DNA of 64,000 nt from Thauera carbonicopians (GCF_025699485.1 NZ_JANUXN010000014.1:44191-108190); one strand, 5' to 3'. Counted from the stretch's first letter, positions 37,393 through 45,897 are shown. Numbers and translations: made by a program. Notes: generated by a model not told the origin, from the letters alone.

Positions 37393-38394
37393 TCATCCTT
37401 GCCGGGCGCTGGCCAGGGCCTGTTCTTCACGCAATTGCTTGCGGCGCAGCAGCATGGCGAGCATCAGGCAGACGAACACCAGCATCAGCAGGCCGTAGCC
37501 CCAGTGCGGGTACGAGAAGGTGGAAAACTGCGCCACCTTGCCTTCGCCGAACACGGTGGGCATGAAGGGCTTCACCGTGAAAGCGCCCCACGGATGCAGG
37601 TTGTGGCCGAAGAACCACAGCCAGGCGGAATATTCGATCAGGTAGAAGAGCGGCAGCAGGCCGGGGACCAGCGCGAGCAGCAGCTCGAAGGAGCGGAACC
37701 TGAGCACGCCGAGGATCACCACGAGCATCGCGGCGATCATGCCGAAGATCGCGATCTTCGAGATCAGCTCCACGTTCCCGCCCCAGGCGGCGATGCGTTC
37801 GGGGTCGTTGAAGAAAGTCGCGGACTCGTCCATGTAGTGCTGCACGTGGGCGGCGAGCCTGCCCATCGCGAACTGGTCGATCAGCATCCAGGCGGCCAGT
37901 GCGCCGAAACCCACGCCCATGATGCCCAGGCGGAGCCTGCGGTCGCGCACGGCGAAGCTGAGCAGCATCACGGCGAAGAAGGCGATGAAGAACTTGGACA
38001 GCTTGGTCTCGACCGGACCGCCGGTGGCGATCGGATACATGCCGACGTAGTGGTTGATCGTGTTCATCTCGTGAACGCAGTCGAGCGCGGTCGCCTTGCC
38101 GCTCAAGGTGGTCTGCTCGGCCAGAATCGGGTTGTAGCGGCCGGTGCCTTCGCCCATGTCCTCGGCCATGGTCTCTTCGGCGAGGCGCGAGGTCTTGGGT
38201 GGCGTGGAGCAGCCGTTCTTGACGCCGTCGAAGTGGAAGTGGATGCGGATGCCGTCCGGGAAGGCGTCTTCAGGATAGTTCGGGGCCGTCAGCGAGACCC
38301 ACCAGATGGGCGCGAAGTAGGCGGCGACCATCGCCACCAGCGCCACCAGCGTGAGGCCGGCGATCAGGCCGTTCCTTTTTTGGCTTGCAGACAT
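37393..38394 (-). CDS. nosB: NosB, membrane protein of clade II nos clusters
   Basis: Integral membrane protein of 333 residues with about six helices, a Pro/Asp-rich periplasmic loop after the first (VSLTAPNYPEDAFPDGIRIHF), conserved His residues (NTINHYVGM, HVQHYMDE) and a C-terminal YPHWGYGLLML helix. These features match NosB, the hallmark protein of Sec-dependent nos operons, whose role is unknown but which replaces parts of the NosR system. It follows a hairpin-rich gap after the di-heme cytochrome. Confidence 0.85.
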   Translation of the reverse strand: MSASQKRNGLIAGLTLVALVAMVAAYFAPIWWVSLTAPNYPEDAFPDGIRIHFHFDGVKNGCSTPPKTSRLAEETMAEDMGEGTGRYNPILAEQTTLSGKATALDCVHEMNTINHYVGMYPIATGGPVETKLSKFFIAFFAVMLLSFAVRDRRLRLGIMGVGFGALAAWMLIDQFAMGRLAAHVQHYMDESATFFNDPERIAAWGGNVELISKIAIFGMIAAMLVVILGVLRFRSFELLLALVPGLLPLFYLIEYSAWLWFFGHNLHPWGAFTVKPFMPTVFGEGKVAQFSTFSYPHWGYGLLMLVFVCLMLAMLLRRKQLREEQALASARQG

Positions 38395-38422
38395 TTCGAA
38401 CTCCGGTCGCGAGGGGTTGGCG

Positions 38423-38457
38423 GCACCGGGGCGTGCATGGCACGCGCGCCCCGGTGC
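38423..38457 (-). repeat. Large stem-loop between cytochrome gene and nosB
   Basis: GCACCGGGGCG at 38423-38433 pairs with CGCCCCGGTGC at 38447-38457, and the inner GCGTGC/GCACGC extends the stem around ATG. No T-run follows. It is likely an mRNA processing or stability element that sets nosB and later genes at a different level. Confidence 0.6.
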
Positions 38458-38476
38458 GAAAGGGCAGGCCAAGGGA

Positions 38477-39190
38477 CTACTGCCGTGCGCTGCACATCGA
38501 GCCGGGCATCTTCAGGCTCGCCTGGTAGGCCGAGATCGCCACCAGTTGGTCGTCGGTATAGGGCTTGATCACCTTGACCATGTCGGGGTTGGCGTTGCGG
38601 CGGTGGCCGTCGCGGATCTCGGTCATCTGGCGCAGCAGGTACTTGTAGTGCTGGCCGGCGATCACCGGGTAGAACTTGGCCTTGTCGCCTTCGCCGTTGG
38701 CGCCGTGGCATTCCCGGCACTGCTTCTCGTACAGATCCTTGCCCTTGGCGATCTGGATCGCGGCGTCGGCGCCCTCGTACTTGCCGTGGTCGGTCGGGAT
38801 GCACAGGCTCTCGATGTAGGCGGAGACGTCGGCAAGCTCCTGCGGGTCGATCAGGGTGGCGGCGAACGGATACATGGTCGGGTTGTCGCGCAGGCCGGCG
38901 CGGATGTCGGCCATCTGCTTGATCAGCACGGTGGTGTGCTGGCCGGCGAGCTGCGGGAAGGTGCCGTCGGGCCGTCCGGCGCCGGACGGCAGATGACAGG
39001 CGCCGCAGACTTCATAAGCCTCTTCGCCGCGGGTGATGTCGCCCTCGAGCTGCAGCGCCTCGATCTTCTCCCCTTCCTGGGCGTTCCAGACGTAGCCTTC
39101 GCCCTCGATGCCGGTCGCCTTCGGCGCCGGGGGGCCGGCGAAGGCGAGGCTGGCGGAGAGCAGGGCGGTGAGCAGAACAGTGATCTTCAT
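38477..39190 (-). CDS. Di-heme c-type cytochrome of the nos operon
   Basis: Periplasmic cytochrome c4/c553-like protein of 237 residues. The signal peptide MKITVLLTALLSASLAFA is followed by two heme sites, CGACH (62-66) and CRECH (158-162), each with a downstream Met region (NPTMYPF; NPDMVKV). It probably carries electrons from NosGH to the next cytochrome or directly to NosZ CuA, as the NosC proteins do in Wolinella. AGGACC precedes the start. Clade II operons commonly have two such cytochromes. Confidence 0.88.
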   Translation of the reverse strand: MKITVLLTALLSASLAFAGPPAPKATGIEGEGYVWNAQEGEKIEALQLEGDITRGEEAYEVCGACHLPSGAGRPDGTFPQLAGQHTTVLIKQMADIRAGLRDNPTMYPFAATLIDPQELADVSAYIESLCIPTDHGKYEGADAAIQIAKGKDLYEKQCRECHGANGEGDKAKFYPVIAGQHYKYLLRQMTEIRDGHRRNANPDMVKVIKPYTDDQLVAISAYQASLKMPGSMCSARQ

Positions 39191-39267
39191 GATTCGGGTC
39201 CTCTATCGGTGCAGTGCGGAGGGTTCGGGGAGGCCATCGCTGCCGCCGGGGGCGGTGGAGGGCTGGC

Positions 39268-39576
39268 TCATTTCAGACTTTCCAGCCAGGCGGCGATGGC
39301 CTTGATCTCTTCGTCATTCACCAGGTGCATCACACCCTTCATCGCCGCCGACTGGCCGTTGGCGCGGGTGCCGCTCTTGATGTCCTTCATCTGCTGCTCG
39401 GCATAGGCGGCGTTCTGGCCGGCGAGCATCGGGTACGTGGGCAGCAGCGGCTTCCTGGCGTCGGCGCCGTGACAGGCGTTGCAGGTCTTTTCGGCGTAGA
39501 GCTTGGCGCCGTCGAGCGCGGCGAAAGCGGGGGCGGACACGGCGGCCGCCAGCAGCAGGGAAACGATCAGCTTCAT
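39268..39576 (-). CDS. Mono-heme c-type cytochrome of the nos operon
   Basis: Class I cytochrome c of 102 residues with signal peptide (MKLIVSLLLAAAVSAPAFA), heme site CNACH (32-36) and the PMLAGQNAAY...MKDIKSGTR pattern of cytochrome c553/c5. The axial Met is probably in MKGVMHLV. It is the first gene after nosZ and a good candidate for the direct donor to the CuA centre. A strong hairpin separates it from nosZ. Confidence 0.88.
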   Translation of the reverse strand: MKLIVSLLLAAAVSAPAFAALDGAKLYAEKTCNACHGADARKPLLPTYPMLAGQNAAYAEQQMKDIKSGTRANGQSAAMKGVMHLVNDEEIKAIAAWLESLK

Positions 39577-39630
39577 GGATCCGTCATCCTTGGGAGAGAA
39601 GAAGGGTCGGGGAGGCGTGGCCGGCGGCCC

Positions 39631-39650
39631 GGCTCCCCGACCGGGGAGCC
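39631..39650 (-). repeat. Stem-loop between nosZ and the first cytochrome gene
   Basis: GGCTCCCC and GGGGAGCC are perfect arms around GACC, extended by flanking GC pairs, 16 bases after the nosZ stop. Without a T-run it should act as an attenuating or 3'-protecting structure, allowing more NosZ than downstream products. Confidence 0.6.
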
Positions 39651-39665
39651 CGCGAGGGAGGCGTG

Positions 39666-41954
39666 CTACTTGGCGCCCTTCTGTTCGAGGAAGGTCTTGG
39701 CGCGCAGGCCGATGTCGGCGGCCTTGACCTGGTACTGCCACACCTGTTCGGCCCACAGGTTCGCCTGTTCCCAGTCCTGCTTGGCAGCGGCGGCCTCGTG
39801 CTTGGCCCGGGCTTCCTCGGTCTTGCCGAGCTGGTCGGTGGCGTCCTCCATCAGCGCGACGACTTCCGGATAGGCCTTGTAGTTGACCGAGGTGATGTAG
39901 CCGACGACCTGGTCGATGACCGCCTGAGTGTCCGCGACCTTCTTCAAGGTGTTCTTGTAGTCGGTCTCGGTGTAGTTGGCGGCGGCGAGCTGGGCGCCTT
40001 CCTCCGGTTTCCAGCCCTTCGGCTTCACCAGCAGGTAGCCCTGCATCTCGAGGTGCAGCGCGGAGCAGAACTCGGTGCAGTAGTACGGATACACGCCTTC
40101 CTTGTCCGCGGTGAACTTCACCGAAGCGGTCTTGCCGGGCTCGACCGAGGCATGCACGTTGTAGGTCGAGACGGTGAAGCCGTGGGTCTCGTCCTGGGCG
40201 CGCTCGAGATTGGTCAGATGGATCGTGATCTCGTCGCCCTTTTCGACCTCGATGGTCTCGGGCGTGATGTGCGAGCGGATCAGCGTGCCATACACCGTGA
40301 CCTTGTTGCCCTCGCGGACGACCTTCTCTTCGCCCGCGCGCACCTTGCCCACGTGCTGCGAGTCGGTACGGGTGTTGGTGCCGACCTTGTAGCGGATCGC
40401 GGGCTTGAGCTTGCCGGCCTCGATACCGACGACGTAGTGCGGCTCGCCGAGCGGCAGCGGCATGTCGTACAGCAGCTGCATCTTGTCGTTGCTGATGTCG
40501 ATCAACTGGTGGTTCTGCGGATGCAGCGGGCCCACCGGGTTGAAGCGGTCGATCGACAGCTTGTTGAGCGCCACCAGGTACTTGCCCTTCGGCTTGGTGG
40601 TGTCGCCTTCCATCGTCATCAGGTGGCCGATGTTGTAGTGGATGGCCAGCTTGTCCAGCAGCTTGCCTTCGCAGAAGTTCCACTTCGCGACCATCGAATC
40701 CACGTAGAGCGAGGTGTAGGCGACGCACTCCTTGGCATCGAACTGGGTGTGCAGCGGACCGAGGCCGAGCTGGACCTGGGTGTGCAGCGCATCCTTCATG
40801 CCGATGACCGGAATGCCGTACGGATCCTTGGATTCGAAGCGTCCGTTCTTGATCGCATCCATGATCTTGTCGAAGGAATAGACCGAGACATGGGTGTCGA
40901 GCTTGCCGGACACGACGATGAACTTGCCGTTCGGCGTCACATCGACGCCGTGCGGACTCTTCGGCTCGGGAATCAGGAACAGGATGCCTTCCGCGATCGC
41001 CGTTTCCATCCCGATCACGCGATGGCCGTTGATGAGCTGGATCTTGCTGTCGTTCCGGGCGATTTCGGCTGCACGCTTCCAGTTGATCACGTGCATGTAG
41101 TCGGTGTCTTTCGCCGAGCAGCCGGCTTCATACGGTGGGCGCCCCTTCTCGATGCCGCCAACGTAACGTTCGGTACAGAAGCTGTTGGTGAAGGACCAGC
41201 CGTCGGAAAGCAGTTTGCCCGCGTCGGAAAGGTCCTGCGAATAGGGCGGGAGCTCGAGCGAGAATGATTCCTCGAGCTTGATCTTGCCGTGCTCGCGATC
41301 GAATTTCCAATAGGTGATGGCGCCGCGGTATTTTTCGTTGAATTGCTCGAGCGGATGGAACTTCTGGTTCTCGAGCGGTGCGGCGTATTGCGAGGCCTCG
41401 ATGATGTATTCGGTGTTCGGCGTGACGAAAGCGCCGCCATGTTCCGATTTCATGATCGGATTGACGACGATCTGCTTGGTCTCGAAGTCGCGCAGATCGA
41501 GAACCGCAATACGCGGGTTCGATTTGTCGTTGATGAAAAGGAACTGGCCGTCGTATTCGCCGTTGGTTTCGGAGATCGCGGGGTGGTGGGTATCGCCCCA
41601 GGTGATGTCCTTGCCGTCGATGCGTCCTTGGGCCAGCACTGCCTTGGACTCCTCGTCGTAGCCGTAGCCTTGCCAGGGCTCGGGCGTGAATACGCCGATG
41701 TATTTCAGGATGCGCATCGAAGGCACGCCGTAGACGAGAACCTGGCCGGATTGCCCGCCCGAGCTGAAGGCGAGGAATTCGTCGCGCCCGCCGCTCGGCG
41801 TATAGGTTTTGGCCGCCGCGAGCAGATCCTGCTGGGTCAGGTTGCGGCGCTTCATCACGTCCTGCAGCGATTCGGCCGCGAAGGACATGCCTGCGCCCAG
41901 GCCGAGGCCGGACGCAATGAGCAGGGCCATGGTCTTTACTGCCAGTGTTTTCAT
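39666..41954 (-). CDS. nosZ: Nitrous-oxide reductase, Sec-dependent clade II type
   Basis: NosZ reduces N2O to N2 in the periplasm. The product of 762 residues starts with a Sec signal peptide (MKTLAVKTMALLIASGLGLGAGMSFA) without twin arginines, the mark of clade II. The N-terminal beta-propeller carries the CuZ histidines in WGDTHHPA, EHGGAF, SPHGVDV, PLHTQF, LHPQNHQ and GEPHYV. The cupredoxin domain has the CuA ligands in CTEFCSALHLEM (626-637). About 115 residues of helical extension follow, also seen in clade II enzymes. AGGAGAT sits well before the ATG. It leads the operon and has a sigma-54-like promoter about 165 bases upstream. Confidence 0.96.
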   Translation of the reverse strand: MKTLAVKTMALLIASGLGLGAGMSFAAESLQDVMKRRNLTQQDLLAAAKTYTPSGGRDEFLAFSSGGQSGQVLVYGVPSMRILKYIGVFTPEPWQGYGYDEESKAVLAQGRIDGKDITWGDTHHPAISETNGEYDGQFLFINDKSNPRIAVLDLRDFETKQIVVNPIMKSEHGGAFVTPNTEYIIEASQYAAPLENQKFHPLEQFNEKYRGAITYWKFDREHGKIKLEESFSLELPPYSQDLSDAGKLLSDGWSFTNSFCTERYVGGIEKGRPPYEAGCSAKDTDYMHVINWKRAAEIARNDSKIQLINGHRVIGMETAIAEGILFLIPEPKSPHGVDVTPNGKFIVVSGKLDTHVSVYSFDKIMDAIKNGRFESKDPYGIPVIGMKDALHTQVQLGLGPLHTQFDAKECVAYTSLYVDSMVAKWNFCEGKLLDKLAIHYNIGHLMTMEGDTTKPKGKYLVALNKLSIDRFNPVGPLHPQNHQLIDISNDKMQLLYDMPLPLGEPHYVVGIEAGKLKPAIRYKVGTNTRTDSQHVGKVRAGEEKVVREGNKVTVYGTLIRSHITPETIEVEKGDEITIHLTNLERAQDETHGFTVSTYNVHASVEPGKTASVKFTADKEGVYPYYCTEFCSALHLEMQGYLLVKPKGWKPEEGAQLAAANYTETDYKNTLKKVADTQAVIDQVVGYITSVNYKAYPEVVALMEDATDQLGKTEEARAKHEAAAAKQDWEQANLWAEQVWQYQVKAADIGLRAKTFLEQKGAK

Positions 41955-42119
41955 TTTGGATATCTCCTGATGAGTGACTGCATTCCAGCCTTCGGGAAAA
42001 ACGCTGATTTCCGAACCACTGCCCATGTGCGCCGGATCGTGGAAACGGGTGAATCGGAGAGATTGATTCGTGGAGCCGGATCCGCCGGAACTTTTCGGAT
42101 TGGAAAATGACTTCGATTG

Positions 42120-42135
42120 AGCACGCTTCGTGCCA
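42120..42135 (-). promoter_or_regulatory. Sigma-54-like promoter of the nos operon
   Basis: On the minus strand TGGCAC (42135-42130), five bases, then GTGCT (42124-42120) matches the -24/-12 consensus except one base of the -12 box; the GG and GC are intact. Transcription would begin near 42108, leaving a leader of about 155 bases. I saw no FNR-type TTGAT-N4-ATCAA site between here and nosZ. Confidence 0.6.
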
Positions 42136-42200
42136 ATGCCGGAAAAGGGCATTGCGCCGGGTATTTCCGCGGCGGCAGGGGAAATGCGGCGCTGTCTCGG

Positions 42201-42216
42201 CTGCCGTAAATGGCAG
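42201..42216 (-). promoter_or_regulatory. Activator site upstream of nosZ
   Basis: CTGCC-GTAAAT-GGCAG is a perfect inverted repeat, 66 bases upstream of the -24 box. A weaker second copy, TGGCAG-ATGG-CTGTCA, is at about 42231-42246. The 11-mer GTAAATGGCAG is identical to one upstream of the Rieske-fix operon. The remainder of the 400-base gap between nosZ and the exonuclease gene holds no gene. Confidence 0.6.
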
Positions 42217-42357
42217 TCCTGCTGTTGGGGTGGCAGATGGCTGTCAGCGCCAGCCGGACAGGGGCCGAACCGGCTCCATGAAGCCGCCATCGGCATGGTC
42301 CGATGTGCCGGACTCGGCTACAGTCCCGACCCTGACGAATCAGCAGGTGTACCGAGC

Positions 42358-42969
42358 ATGGAAGTGGTGGCGGTGATCGACTTCGAGACCACGGGGCTGT
42401 CGCCCGCGCAGGGCGACCGGGCGACCGAGGTCGCCGTAGTGATCGTGGAAGATGGCCGGGTGGTGGATCGATACCAGAGCCTGATGAACGCCGGTGTGCG
42501 CATCCCGGCCTTCATCGAGGCGCTGACCGGGATTTCCAATGCGATGGTCCGCAACGCGCCGCCGGCCGAAGAGGTCATGCGGGAAGTGTCCGACTTCGTC
42601 GGCGACATGCCCATCGTCGCCCACAACGCGGCCTTCGACGCCAAGTTCTGGGATGCCGAGCTCGGCCGCATCCGGCGCGCGCGCCGGCAGGACTTCGTCT
42701 GTTCGCTGCTGCTGTCCCGCCGCCTGCTGCCGCTGGCACCCAGCCACAAGCTCGGTGCGCTGATCGAATATGCGAAGCTGCCGGTCGCCGGCCGCTACCA
42801 CCGCGCGCTGGCCGATGCCGAGATGGCGGCCAGCCTGCTGCTGCGGCTGGAAGAGGAACTGCGCCTGTGCCATCGGGTGCCGCAGGTGTCGGTCGAGCTG
42901 CTGCGGCGAATCCAGCGCGTGCCCAAGGCGCAGTTGCAGAAATGCCTGGCGGCGTTCACCCGGGCGTGA
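42358..42969 (+). CDS. DnaQ-like 3'-5' exonuclease (DEDDh family)
   Basis: The 203-residue protein starts MEVVAVIDFETTGLSPAQGD, the first DEDD motif (Asp and Glu metal ligands). VAHNAAFDAKFW is the second and YHRALADAEM the third, with the His of the DEDDh type. Such stand-alone domains proofread or trim DNA or RNA; it is shorter than the DNA polymerase III epsilon subunit and lacks its C-terminal polymerase-binding helix, so a housekeeping dnaQ is unlikely. It is divergent from nosZ and not obviously connected with it. The ribosome site is weak. Confidence 0.85.
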   Translation: MEVVAVIDFETTGLSPAQGDRATEVAVVIVEDGRVVDRYQSLMNAGVRIPAFIEALTGISNAMVRNAPPAEEVMREVSDFVGDMPIVAHNAAFDAKFWDAELGRIRRARRQDFVCSLLLSRRLLPLAPSHKLGALIEYAKLPVAGRYHRALADAEMAASLLLRLEEELRLCHRVPQVSVELLRRIQRVPKAQLQKCLAAFTRA

Positions 42970-43040
42970 GGGTGCCGGCAGAAGCCGTTTCGCCGTGTGT
43001 GTGCCGGCTGGAGCAGGCGCAGGGTTTGGATGCCTCGTCA

Positions 43041-43070
43041 TTGAAATTTGCATTAGTGCTAATGTATTAT
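43041..43070 (+). promoter_or_regulatory. MarR operon promoter with overlapping operator
   Basis: TTGAAA (43041-43046) and TATTAT (43065-43070) are 18 bases apart. Between them CATTAG-TG-CTAATG (43051-43064) is a palindrome with perfect six-base arms, the size and place of a MarR-family operator. It suggests autorepression of the gene pair that begins eight bases later. Confidence 0.65.
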
Positions 43071-43077
43071 CCAGCGC

Positions 43078-43572
43078 ATGAACGCAAAGGACAAACCCGG
43101 CCTCGGTGAATTGCTCCGCTACGTCGGCGAACTGGTCGAGCAGGGCGCGGAGGCGCATTACCGCACGATGGGCCTGAACTACCGCGCCCGCTACACCCCC
43201 GTCCTTCGCGCCCTGCATGCTGGCGCGCAGACGGTGACCGACGTCACTGCGCGCAGCCACCTGACCCAGGGTGCCATCAGCCAGACCGTCGCGTTGCTGG
43301 AAGCAGATGGCCTCGTCTCGCGCCATGCGGTCGATGACGGGCGCAAGAGCGGAATTCGACTGACTGCGGCGGGGCTGGCGCTGGTCGGTGAGCTCGAACT
43401 GCACTGGGCTGCGATCTTTGCCGCGATTGCCCGCCTGGAAGAAGAAATCGGCCATCCGCTGCGACGAGCGCTGGAGGATGCGGCCCAGGCCCTGGCGCGC
43501 GAAGGATTCCCGGCCCGTATCGCGGCCGCCAAGGCAGGACTTTCCATAGGAGGCCGCACGGATGCCGAGTGA
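43078..43572 (+). CDS. MarR-family transcriptional regulator
   Basis: A winged-helix protein of 164 residues. The DNA-binding core is TVTDVTARSHLTQGAISQTVALLEADGLVSRHAVDDGRKSGIRLT (residues about 52-96), with the recognition helix at SQTVALLEADG and the wing at DDGRKS. Helices at both ends make the dimer. It overlaps the following methyltransferase gene by 11 bases, and its own promoter has a palindrome, so self-repression relieved by a small ligand is likely. Confidence 0.88.
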   Translation: MNAKDKPGLGELLRYVGELVEQGAEAHYRTMGLNYRARYTPVLRALHAGAQTVTDVTARSHLTQGAISQTVALLEADGLVSRHAVDDGRKSGIRLTAAGLALVGELELHWAAIFAAIARLEEEIGHPLRRALEDAAQALAREGFPARIAAAKAGLSIGGRTDAE

Positions 43573-44320
43573 TTCCGCCCCGGCACGCAACTGGTTCGAC
43601 CAGGGCGGCTGCGCTTACGCGCGCTTTCGGCCCGAATACCCGTCCCAGCTTGCCGCCTTCCTCGCCTCGGCGGCGCCGGACACCCGGCTTGCGGTCGATG
43701 TCGGCTGCGGCAACGGACAACTGAGCCAGCTGCTTGCGCCGCATTTCGACGCGGTCGTCGGCCTGGACCCGAGTGCCGACCAGATCGCGCACGCGACGCC
43801 GAACGCACGCATCGCCTATCGGTGTGCACCGGCCGAACGGCTTCCGCTGGCCGATGGCGGTGCGAACCTGATCACCGCGGCCCAGGCCGCGCACTGGTTC
43901 GACCTGCCCGCCTTCTACCGGGAGGTTCGCCGGATCGGCGCGCCGGGAGCCGTCCTGGCCCTGGTCAGCTATGGCGTTCTCAGGCTCGAACCCGCGCTCG
44001 ACGAGCGATTCCAGACCTTCTACCGGGACGGCATCGGCCCCTACTGGCCCCCCGAGCGCAAGCTGGTGGACAGCGGCTACGCGACCCTCGATTTTCCTTT
44101 CCAGGAACTGAGTGCCCCAGCCCTGCAGATCCGGCTCGATTGGCGCCTGCCCGAATTCCTGGGCTATCTGTCGACCTGGTCGGCCGTCCGCAATGCCAGG
44201 GAAGCGGGGCGCGAAGAAGTTCTGCTCAGCTTCGCCGACGAAATTTCTGCGGCATGGGGCGACGGCGACACCCGTCGCGCCATCGTCTGGCCCATCAACA
44301 TGCGCATCGGCAGGCTATGA
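43562..44320 (+). CDS. SAM-dependent methyltransferase, class I
   Basis: Methyltransferase of 252 residues. Motif I DVGCGNGQLSQLL is near residue 45, GLDPS (acidic end of strand 2) near 67, and the AQAAHWFDLPAFYREVRRIGAPGA region is typical of the UbiE/COQ5-like Methyltransf_11 group that includes trans-aconitate-methyltransferase-like proteins. The substrate is unknown. Overlap with the MarR gene shows co-translation, so the regulator probably senses the substrate or a toxic compound this enzyme changes. Confidence 0.82.
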   Translation: MPSDSAPARNWFDQGGCAYARFRPEYPSQLAAFLASAAPDTRLAVDVGCGNGQLSQLLAPHFDAVVGLDPSADQIAHATPNARIAYRCAPAERLPLADGGANLITAAQAAHWFDLPAFYREVRRIGAPGAVLALVSYGVLRLEPALDERFQTFYRDGIGPYWPPERKLVDSGYATLDFPFQELSAPALQIRLDWRLPEFLGYLSTWSAVRNAREAGREEVLLSFADEISAAWGDGDTRRAIVWPINMRIGRL

Positions 44321-44350
44321 CACCCCGGCAATCCGGGATCGCCATCGGCT

Positions 44351-44734
44351 TCAGGGTTTCGCGACGCGCCAGACGTTGTTGAAGCCGTCTCCCGTCCTGT
44401 CCCCCGGTTTCTGGTCCTTGGCCCAGAAATACAGTGGCTTGCCCTTGTAGGCCCATTGCTTCCTGCCATCGTCGCGCATCACGACGCTGTAGTCGGCTCC
44501 GGCCGTTTCGCCCTCCATCACCAGCAGCGGCGGCCAGTTGGTGGCGCAGGGGCCATTGCATGCGCTCGTGCCGCTGCCTTCGGCGTCCCTGTCGAAGGTG
44601 TAGAGCGTCATGCCGTTGCTGCCGGTGAGCATGCCGTCGCTCACCTGCGCCGGTTCGGCGGCCTGGACGGTGTAGCCGGCCGCCAGCAGGGTGGCGGAAA
44701 GAATCAGGCGGGCGAATGTTCTGGAGGCTTTCAT
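44351..44734 (-). CDS. Secreted protein of the COG4315 repeat family
   Basis: Exported protein of 127 residues. A signal peptide (MKASRTFARLILSATLLAAG) precedes two copies of a short repeat: GMTLYTFDRDAEGSGTSACNGPCATNWPPL and a diverged second with KPLYFWAKDQKPGDRTGDG. The two cysteines of CNGPC are conserved in the family. Members are envelope or secreted proteins of unknown role. AAGGAG sits eight bases before the start. It is convergent with the methyltransferase gene. Confidence 0.82.
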   Translation of the reverse strand: MKASRTFARLILSATLLAAGYTVQAAEPAQVSDGMLTGSNGMTLYTFDRDAEGSGTSACNGPCATNWPPLLVMEGETAGADYSVVMRDDGRKQWAYKGKPLYFWAKDQKPGDRTGDGFNNVWRVAKP

Positions 44735-44884
44735 GTCGTTCTCCTTGACGGGGTGTTGGGGACCCCACCTGCATCTTAGTAAACGATTCGGCTCACCACA
44801 TTGCTTCCGCAACTCGAAGGTCCATTCCGGGGAACTGCCGCCAGGATTTGCTGGGCGCCGCTGCCCGATGTCGGCCCGAACCGG

Positions 44885-45790
44885 CTAGGCCTGTTCGCTC
44901 GCAAGCTGCTCGACCAGGAAGTTGATGAACGTCCTGACCCGGGCGGGCAGGTTCTTCTTGCTCGGGTAATAGGCGTACAGGTCCGCACTCGGCAGCGCGA
45001 ACTCGGGAAGAATGCGCCGCAGCCGGCCGCTTTCAAGGTACTTGGTCACGTCCCATTCCGAGCGGATGACGATGCCCCGGCCATCCAGCGCCCAGCCCTG
45101 GACGATGTCCCCGTCGTTGCTGGACAGGACCCCCCGGACCTTGATGGCTTCCGTGCGCCCATCGACCAGGAAGCGCCATACGCCGTATGCATCGTTGTTC
45201 TGCCGATGGACGATGCAGCGGTGCCGGGTCAGGTCTTCCAGCTTCTTCGGCGTGCCATGCCTTTCCAGGTAGGCGGGTGAGGCGCAGATGAAGCGCCGGT
45301 TCGACATGATCCGGCGGGCGTTGATCCTGTTGTCCGGCAGTTCGCCAAAGCGGACTGCCAGGTCGAAACCTTTGTCGATCAGATCGACGGGGCGGTCGGT
45401 GACCTCCAGTTGCACCTCGACATCGGGATAGCGGGCAGTGAAGGTCGAGACGAGCGGCGCGATGACGCTACGGCCGAAGCCCAGCGGTGCGTTGACGCGC
45501 AGGAGCCCGCGCGGCGCGGCACCGTTTCCGGAGACGATCTCGTCCAGTTCTCGCAGTTCGTCGATCAGGCGGACCGCATGCTGGAGATAGACCTCCCCTT
45601 CGGGCGTCAGGCTGATCCTGCGCGTGCTGCGATTCAGCAATCGGGCACCGATGCGCTTCTCCATCGCTGCCAGACGCATCGTCGCCGCCGGCGGTGTGAT
45701 GTCGAGTGCCCGGGCTGCGGCCGACAGACTGCCCAGCCTGTTCAGGAGCACGAAGAATTCGAGTTCGGAGAAGCTTGCAGCTTTAATCAA
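44885..45790 (-). CDS. LysR-type regulator of the tartrate gene
   Basis: LysR-type regulator of 301 residues: N-terminal helix-turn-helix (SLSAAARALDITPPAATMRLAAMEKRIGARLLNRSTRRISLT) and the two-lobe effector domain. The likely start is TTG at 45790, which lies inside an inverted repeat shared with the divergent promoter. It is divergent from the D-tartrate dehydratase gene, the normal arrangement for a LysR activator and its target, so tartrate or a related hydroxy-acid is the probable effector. Confidence 0.85.
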   Translation of the reverse strand: MIKAASFSELEFFVLLNRLGSLSAAARALDITPPAATMRLAAMEKRIGARLLNRSTRRISLTPEGEVYLQHAVRLIDELRELDEIVSGNGAAPRGLLRVNAPLGFGRSVIAPLVSTFTARYPDVEVQLEVTDRPVDLIDKGFDLAVRFGELPDNRINARRIMSNRRFICASPAYLERHGTPKKLEDLTRHRCIVHRQNNDAYGVWRFLVDGRTEAIKVRGVLSSNDGDIVQGWALDGRGIVIRSEWDVTKYLESGRLRRILPEFALPSADLYAYYPSKKNLPARVRTFINFLVEQLASEQA

Positions 45791-45794
45791 AGCT
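45779..45794. promoter_or_regulatory. LysR-type binding site between regulator and tartrate dehydratase
   Basis: AGCTTT-AATC-AAAGCT is a perfect six-base inverted repeat (with T-N11-A character) covering the regulator start codon, about 105 bases before the dehydratase start. AT-rich sequence follows to 45850. Confidence 0.5.
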
Positions 45795-45897
45795 TAATAA
45801 TGATCTTAGATTGGGCTGAAACAGCATCAAGAAACTTAAAACTATTCTAGTGCCACGGAAGCTGAACTGCCAGCTTCCGGACTTCAAGGAGACGCAC

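Noticed and set aside
36046..38568. An 840-codon plus-strand frame opposite nosD and nosB
   Set aside because: Antisense of clear nosD/nosB genes, dominated by Val, Ala, Asp and His.
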